A DNA stretch of 64,000 bases, taken from NCBI RefSeq assembly GCF_021018895.1, contig NC_079374.1, forward strand, positions 7,963,712 to 8,027,711. Reading direction: 5' to 3'. This document shows, in pieces, positions 57,637-64,000 of the stretch (position 1 is its first letter; each line of letters begins with the position of its first letter). A model generated the notes under the pieces. The model searched no databases. It saw only the letters and a list, made by a program, of their open reading frames with translations, and was not told the DNA's origin. Origin of the DNA: Seriola aureovittata (taxonomy: Eukaryota > Chordata > Actinopteri > Carangiformes > Carangidae). The translations under genes and the position numbers were made by a program.

Positions 57637-57705
57637 TTGATTATAATTACAGATTTTAGCAGTCTGTGCCTTAGCATAACCTGCTCATTACAGTGAGTGA
57701 GTGAA

Positions 57706-57726
57706 AGTGTGTGTGTGTGTGTGTGT
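57706..57726. repeat. Short (GT)n
   Basis: About ten GT units. Confidence 0.9.
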
Positions 57727-58592
57727 CGGCCTTACACTTTTAACATAGCCCCATAGCCACAGTGCTCCCCAGCTTCCCCTTCTGCAGAGAGCCAAGAACA
57801 GCCGACACAAGTGGCCCATTTAGAATATAAACACACAAAAACCTGTTATTTCAATTGACCTTCGTCACATCAAGCTGTCAATGATCTCAGCTCTGTACTC
57901 TTCGTCGTTTTCTCCTTCCCTTTCTCCGAGGCAGGCTGCATGGTAATGAACATTTGATTCAGAATAGGTGAGAGAGAGAAGGTGGGAAATTATATGCCAG
58001 GGTATTTAGCCTAGCAGTGTTTCTGGTGTAGGTGAAACAGCCAGCAGCATTTATGGAAATGGACAGAGCTGAGGGAGGCACTGTAGCTGCTGCTGTGTTT
58101 TCCCCCCTTAAAAAAAATTCCCAACAGCAAGGAATTGGGAGAGTACTCTGACAGATTGGGTATTCCTTTGTTAAATGGATCAGCAAACTTTCATTTTGCA
58201 CCTGATTTGGGATTTCTTTCGTCATTAAACGCAGGCAATCTCCTCCATTTGCTTACTTCTAAAATAGGATGCGGTGACGACACATTTGAGAGTTTGAATC
58301 TCCTGTCACGCTTTTGCATCTGAAAGTGTGTGCTCGCGTGTGCGCTTGTGTTTCGCTGCGGATTGTCAGCAGTTGTTGATCATTATATTTGTCAGTGTTG
58401 TGCCGTAGTGTATCTAGCAGGCATCCCTGGCCTGCTTCTGGCTTGTGATTATGAGATGAGAGGTGTTTATGATTGACTGAGCCATCCACTGTCACTGTAC
58501 GCATCCATTAGCATAACTCTCTGAGCTGTCACTGTTTATCCATGTTCTGTGGAGGCACGTTATGTAGAAGATTGAAACCAATAATTATGAGT

Positions 58593-58621
58593 AAAAAAAA
58601 CAAAACAAAACAAAAAAAAAA
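58593..58621. repeat. A-rich (CAAAA)n tract
   Basis: A8, two CAAAA units, then A10. Confidence 0.88.
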
Positions 58622-58959
58622 CCTCCTCCTCTTGCATTCTATCAGAACTCGTGTCATTTAAACCACGGCTAACTTGCGCTCCAGTGTCCCGCCTCATTTT
58701 GTGATGGCGTGCGTAACACTGAGTCAGTTGGACGTGAGCCTTCACTCTACATGTTTTCCTCAGGACAGGTAATGTCATTGAAGTGTTGCTGGCAGAGGCA
58801 GTCTGCTGCGAGATGAGGTGATTAGAAAATGTAACGTCACAATCGGTTTTACCTGTAATAGTCAATGTTTTGTAAAGCTCGCATGAGGAAAGAATCGTTC
58901 ATTTTGAGCCCTTTGCTTTTTGTTTACCACTGTCAGCGGGTGAATAAAAGGCAAGGTAA

Positions 58960-59270
58960 ATGGAGGTAATGGAAGCTATATCTGCATATCAACTCACTTT
59001 GAGGTTTTAATGGTGCTTGGTAGTCTCATTCCAAATCCATTAATATTCTGTTTAATATGGCTAAATGCTGTTAACTGTTTTTAACACTAGGAGACAGTCT
59101 CTGGGCTGTCTGTGTTTGTGCTGCCAGCGCATCCACAACATCAGGTCGATGGATAGAGAGGCCATAAATGACTGTGACAGCCAGTTTACAGTCAGTTTAG
59201 AGAGCTCCTACTTTTCCATAAAGCTCCATTACATCTGTAAGCAGCAGGATTCAAATTCACTCAACTGAAG
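58960..59270. other. Candidate conserved non-coding element
   Basis: Repeat-free block with 'gaggttttaatggtgc', 'aatccattaatattctg', 'aggccataaatgactgtg', 'gacagccagtttacagtcag' and 'ccataaagctccattac'. A short open frame over it has no domain. Confidence 0.3.
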
Positions 59271-59502
59271 AGATCTGCTCGGTTCAGTCTAGTCCAGGGG
59301 AATATTGTGTGTTTCACTTCACACTGCATTCACCTGGAAGGTTCGGCTCATAAAATATGATTAACTGGCTATCAGTTAATAAGAGATTTAGCACCAACCT
59401 AGACCAACGGCAACATTTAAATACTGTTTACACTTTAATGCATCAATAATTGAACGATCTGAGCGTGGCCATCTTTACTTTACTATTACTGATGTGTATG
59501 TA

Positions 59503-59810
59503 TTTAAAGCTGCACTAATCCGTCTTTTTATTACCAATGGATCAAATGGCTGTTTGTTAACGCAGGGGGGTATTTAGCAGCTGAAAGTGGGATATTTATT
59601 TGTTTATTCCTTTGAGTGACATGGCAAACATGAAGTTAACTGCTCCTAGAAACCGCTACTGTTGATTCGGTCTCGGCTGAACGTCTGAAAATAGTGTTGA
59701 CGGGACATATACGTTGGTCACTACTGATTGGGAAGGGCAAAACATAAAACGGCCAACATGCACGTGATGTCAGGCTGAATAATAAAGTGAAAATCTGATC
59801 ATGAGATTAA
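59503..59810 (+). mobile_element. Probable interspersed element starting TTTAAAGCTGCACT
   Basis: Begins with 'tttaaagctgcactaatcc' (59503). The same 14-base start occurs in reverse complement at 62466-62479. Later words 'agcagctgaaagtggg' and 'cggtctcggctgaacg' fit a fish repeat as I recall it. The 3' end is not defined. Confidence 0.45.
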
Positions 59811-60224
59811 TTTCAATTTATTCCAACCCAGTCTGTTTTATGTAGCCCGTTCTATCATCCCTGTCACCAGACAACATTGTCAGTACTGGGCGACTCTGCA
59901 GAACCCCAGATCAACTGTTTGTTTTTTTTTTTTTTTTTTTACATTCTTTTTTTTACAATAATTTTAAGATTCTCACGGTCTGCAGTAGCTGCACATGGCA
60001 CCTACAGTTGGTTAAGACTGGTTGCTAAAAACATTAATTATTAATTGCAAGTCTGTAGGTCAGAAACATACTCTGGTCTCGACTACACCCTCCATCCACC
60101 ACCCTGACCTCTACATGCTTACCTTCCACCTTGCTGCTTATAGGACACTGTGCTTTCTGTGTTCGCACAGAAAATTTGCGTTGGATAAAAATTGTGAGGC
60201 TGCATTTTATACAGTCGAATGTAA
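59811..60224. other. Non-coding sequence with a poly-T run (59922-59940)
   Basis: A T19 run and a nearby T8 run; nothing else recognised. Confidence 0.6.
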
Positions 60225-60337
60225 CCAGGGGCTGGTTTCACAAAGATATTTGTAGACTGGTCTGTAGAGTTAGTCTTCATTTTGCTCTAAGATTAGTTTA
60301 ATGCAAATCAGACAGTTTCACAAAAATTAAGACTGAC
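60225..60337 (+). repeat. Possible interspersed repeat fragment
   Basis: 'ggggctggtttcacaaagat' is followed by TAGACT/TAGTCTT words and a second 'cagtttcacaaaaattaag'. The repeated TTTCACAAA and TTAGTCT words recall a fish interspersed repeat, but I see no second copy in the window. A T13 run follows at 60338-60350. Confidence 0.35.
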
Positions 60338-61990
60338 TTTTTTTTTTTTTGCCACCCTGCCTCGAGGCTAACTCTGAACTAAGAGGCATGTTTCCGTGGT
60401 AACAATCAGTGACACCTGCTGGCCAGTAGCACAAAATGCCAAAACAACATCATCAAGACGTAGATAACTTTGTGCAACAGATGAATTAGGATATCTATCT
60501 GAAGATAAAAACCATAGTCGCTATCTATCCTCTGTTTTTTTTTTTTCCCCATTCTAACTTATTGTTGTTGCACACACAGTCTAACATCAGCACAGTTAGG
60601 TTTATCTACTGGGAAACTTGTCAAGGAAACTTTCCCTGTGGTTCGCCAACCTTTTCTCACTTCCTATGGTCAGAACCATAAACACACACATACATAGAAA
60701 GCATGGCAAACCTCAACAAGTAAAGGATTTAGTGATGGGACGCGTTGAAAACTTTTGTTCACGTAGCGAGTGAAATCCTCTGTCCTTGCCCGTTCAGTGG
60801 TTTCTGGGCAGAGGAAGCTGGCACTGCGGGGACATCTGGACACAAGAGGGGAGCGTCCGTACAGGCAAACTACAGGGACAGCCGTGCCAGAGAAACAGGC
60901 CCCCAGATTTGACGCCAGTGTTATGTTAATTTGATTTGTTAATTCAGTGGCCCTGTTTGAGGGAAATCTGCCACCAACACCTGCCACCGTTTCCAAAGGC
61001 AAGGACGCAGATCCACTGTGACACTGGCTTCATTAAATAAACAAACCAGGTCCCCCATAACAGCATTTGGTGGAAGGCACCATCAATTCTTATACATTTA
61101 GATCACAGAGATTAGAGATGACACTGAGGAGCTACATCCCACTGTTTCATAGACGCACAGGGTGAAGCCTGCGTGCAAGTAAATGTGTCTCCGTGTGCTG
61201 TGCCTATGACGATTTCTCTGTCTTTCGCCTTTTGTGTGCACCATGTTGTTTGCAAATTCAGAGCGTGAGAGGGTGTGCGAACGCGCCAAGTGTATTTTCA
61301 TTCTGTCTCTCAGCTTCTCCGCCAGAAAAGATGGCGACTGATGTATTTTTCAGGCATAGTTCCACAATCAAAGAGGCTCTTGTGGCCTTTCTGATGCGTC
61401 ATGTAAATTTTATAAAGTGTGGAGCGGAGGAGAGTCACAGAGAGCAACTGCAGCTCTGGAAAGCCTAATGTCTGTTTGCCTTTAACTCTGACGGGTTGTC
61501 TTTGCTCCTGTCTATCTTACTTCCCCTCCACTTACTCTCTCCTCTGTGGATCAAGGCCGGTCAAGGAGCATCTCACCACAGGGCCCGATGTCAGACGGAA
61601 TGTGTGGACGTGTGTGGATGTCAGAGCCCGGGAAGAGGAGAGGAGAGGGGGGGTGGGGAATGAGGTGTGAGGAGATGTCAAGGCACAGACCTGGCTGCTA
61701 ACCGCACAACCCAATGTTAGATTTGCATTACGGAAGAATGTCATCCTGCGTGTGAAGTGTGTGTTTCTGTGTGTGTGTGTGTCGTTTTTCGACGTGTTTA
61801 CATGTTGCATCTCAGTAACGGTCTGAGACAAGGGATCCAGGCCCTCACATATTTTCCTCAGCTGCAATTCTGGCAGGTCCTTGGCCTACTGTGTGCTTTT
61901 CTAATGATTCAATTGGCTGAATGAGCATATGCTCTCCACTGCATCATAAAGTTCAATTAGATGTGTTGTAATGCGATTTGAGTGTGTGTG
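60338..61990. other. Non-coding unique sequence
   Basis: T13 (60338-60350) and T12 (60535-60546) runs. No gene recognised. The unique sequence 61880-61975 has 'ctaatgattcaattggctg' and 'gttcaattagatgtg'. Confidence 0.5.
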
Positions 61991-62039
61991 TGTATCTCAG
62001 TGGAAAATGAGGTTTTCTATTGCTGGTCTGCTCATGCTT
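61991..62039 (+). repeat. Microsatellite-flanking dispersed repeat, copy B
   Basis: 'tgtatctcagtggaaaatga' then 'ggttttctattgctggtctg' and 'ctcatgctt', directly after a short TG array. It matches copy A at 50901-50957 apart from a two-base insertion, a ten-base deletion and a few substitutions. Confidence 0.9.
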
Positions 62040-62842
62040 GTGTGTTTGTGTGAATCTATAAGTGTGTAGGTATAAGACAGAGAGAAGCAGAAAAAGACAC
62101 CGTTTAGTCATTTGATTTATATTTTTCTGCAAATTTAAAGACAAGAAATGTCGTATGATATAAACTTGTGCATAAAATGCTACAATCAGCGTACAGTCAA
62201 TACCTTCATCTCTGTGTGGTGAAATAGTAAAAATGGCTGCTCTGCTGTTGAGAAATGCTGATCGGGTTTGTCAGGTTGCACCTGTTTGGTTCGCCAATGC
62301 CAAAGCATTCTTATTGCATTACTTCATTAAATTATTTACATTAACGTTATGAGGTTAGCCGATGACATTTTCACTGCACACCAACAACAAAGTCAAACAA
62401 CTTGACAAATGTCGCACTAGGTGCTTCGTCATTCTGCTGAAGTTGGAACATGATGAAATTTATAGAGTGCAGCTTTAAATAAGAATGACCTTTAAGGAAT
62501 TTATTGACATAAATGCAGGTTATAATTTTGGGGTATTGTGCATTCACTCAGTCTCATGCTGGATGTTGTTGCATTTTTTTGGGGGGTAATTTTTAGTTTC
62601 TGTTGGAAAAAAAAAGCACATATTGATCTGTGTTAAAGGCAAATGAAAATCCGTACAGCAAGAATCATAATCAGCACATTGTTTCCTTTTTCTCTCCAAA
62701 TTCTCTTTGCTTTTTATAAGCAGAAGCATTTTCTGTTGTCCTGATAATGTGGATCAAAAGACCATGATTTATGTAAACTTATATGTAACACACCTGTGTG
62801 GGGAAATACAATGAAATTGGGTTTAAGTTAACCTGCTTCTTT

Positions 62843-62843
<1 letters not shown>
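62040..62843. other. Non-coding sequence, possibly including an inverted TTTAAAGCTGCACT element
   Basis: The terminus 'agtgcagctttaaat' at 62466-62480 is the reverse complement of the start of the element at 59503. If real, the element runs leftward from 62479; its other end is not found. The rest is AT-rich and without genes. Confidence 0.4.

Positions 62844-62873
<30 letters not shown>
62844..62873. repeat. Poly-A run, 30 bases
   Basis: Uninterrupted A30. No AATAAA or recognisable retroposon body precedes it on the plus strand. Confidence 0.92.
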
Positions 62874-62875
<2 letters not shown>

Positions 62876-64000
62876 GGCTGATTTTTCACTGAAATCATCA
62901 AAATAAAACCATGTAACCAGTTAAACTGAAAGTCAACAGTTCATAGCTGCACCACCTCCTGTTCTCAGCTGCCACGTCTCCCCGCCTGCCTGGGATGTTT
63001 ACTGCTAAATATTGATAGACATCTGGAGTGCCATTCATCCACCATCAAACTTCGGCGTGCCAGTGAAGTAGGCCCAGCCCTCTTCTCAGTGTGTCACACG
63101 CACATGTGCAGACAAAAAACACACATGTACACAAAGGCACCTGGGGTTGAGGTGTTTGGCGTCATTACAAATCAAAGGCCTTGGCCACAAAATCATGTCC
63201 CTGGTATTTAGAAAGATTGGCGGCTTTCTCAAAGGCGCAGTGTTATTGTGCTGTATTGTGATTGGATGAATTTGCCTTTTGTTTGACAATTATTAATTCA
63301 CAGTCTATATCACAGAATCTCAACAAACACAGGTGGTGATAACATTATATTACTCCCTGCTTAACGTAAGTGAGTCTAAGCTTCACAAATATTGTTTTAG
63401 AACAATTGATTTTGGATACATTTCCTTTGTCCCCTTTTCCTACCAGCCAAACAAAACAATGTTTCTGTGCCATTGAAGCTGCATTGTTTGTGTTTGTTAT
63501 CCAGAGCATCGGTGGAGGAAAAGACCTGATGTTTGAGGGAAAGGCAAATTTAAGATAAACTGTCGAAATGCATCAGCGGGATTGACAGAGTTTGAGCAGT
63601 TCTGCTTTCACCACAAGCCTCTTCACGTTAGAGAGAGATACTTGCACAGGGTCAGATTGGAAACATGTTGTGTGAGCACCATGGAGAGAATGATCCTCCA
63701 TCTTATTAGTGGAGAACTCAGAGTACACTACACTGGGGTTTACTAGACACACAAAAGAAGGAGATACAGGAGGAAAAAAAACAAGGCTCTTTTGTCTTTT
63801 TGTAATTATTCATGCCCGGGAGGGATGCTCTCTCTCCTTTGTTTTTGTCAGCTGACACATGTACAGGTACGATGGTGCAGGCAGTTTGTGTGCGTGCGTG
63901 TGTGTTTATATATTTGTGTTTGTCTCTGTCTGTGTTTTTTGTAATTGCACAGAAATGCCAGTTAAATGCACGAATCCCTCTTTGTCTGTGTGTGCGTGTG
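62874..64000. other. Non-coding unique sequence with a candidate regulatory block at 63150-63310
   Basis: The block has 'gtcattacaaatcaaaggcc' (ATCAAAG fits a TCF/LEF core), 'gtattgtgattggatg' and 'gacaattattaattcacag'. The right edge, 63884-64000, is TG-rich and may lead into another array beyond the window. No gene is seen. Confidence 0.4.

Larger units (their letters stand above)
56780..59502. other. Non-coding unique sequence, about 2.7 kb
   Basis: No gene recognised. Candidate regulatory blocks are 57440-57550 ('catgttaatcaataaactc') and 58960-59270 (listed). A purine tract lies at 57569-57636, a short GT array at 57706-57726 and a CAAAA-rich A tract at 58593-58621. Confidence 0.5.

Overview
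The window reads as nuclear DNA from a vertebrate, most likely a ray-finned (teleost) fish. The sequence-based reasons are its very high density of (CA)n/(GT)n arrays, its AT-rich unique sequence rich in TAAT/ATTA cores, and several short palindromic or terminal-inverted-repeat elements. From memory I associate the element motifs (for example 'gttagcttagctt' and 'gttagcatgctaa') with interspersed repeats common in percomorph fish. I see nothing bacterial or viral.

I find no intact protein-coding gene. Most long open frames are translations of dinucleotide repeats (Cys-Val or Thr-His runs), and the rest are of a length expected by chance in 64 kb read in six frames. The best coding-like signal is a broken, promoter-preceded open segment at about 30.23-30.63 kb, interpreted as a decayed gene or transposon exon. 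A weaker exon-like block lies at 4.51-4.65 kb. I saw no tRNA gene, rRNA gene or CRISPR array. The window therefore looks like a gene desert or part of a very large intron.

Layout: 0-9 kb is unique AT-rich DNA with a 252-bp GT array (1.93 kb) and an oppositely oriented GT/CA pair (6.27-6.59 kb). 9-14.3 kb holds GA, GT, TGGA and purine/pyrimidine tracts. 14.3-30 kb is mostly unique sequence with several homeodomain-core-rich blocks that are candidate conserved non-coding elements, one element copy at 16.4 kb and a 38-bp tandem duplication at 23.6 kb. 30-45 kb contains the broken coding-like segment, a possible SINE head (32.75 kb), many candidate regulatory blocks, a 384-bp TTAA-ended element (42.0 kb) and a MITE-like repeat (44.6 kb). 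45-64 kb contains many long CA/GT arrays, a 599-bp fold-back element (49.96-50.56 kb) with a second repeat nested inside, and a repeat copy at 51.76 kb. It also holds two copies of one microsatellite-flanking sequence (50.90 and 61.99 kb) and several long poly-A/poly-T tracts.

Nothing here shows a set of genes working together. If the region has a function, it is probably long-range cis-regulation of a developmental gene outside the window. That is inference: conservation cannot be seen from one sequence.
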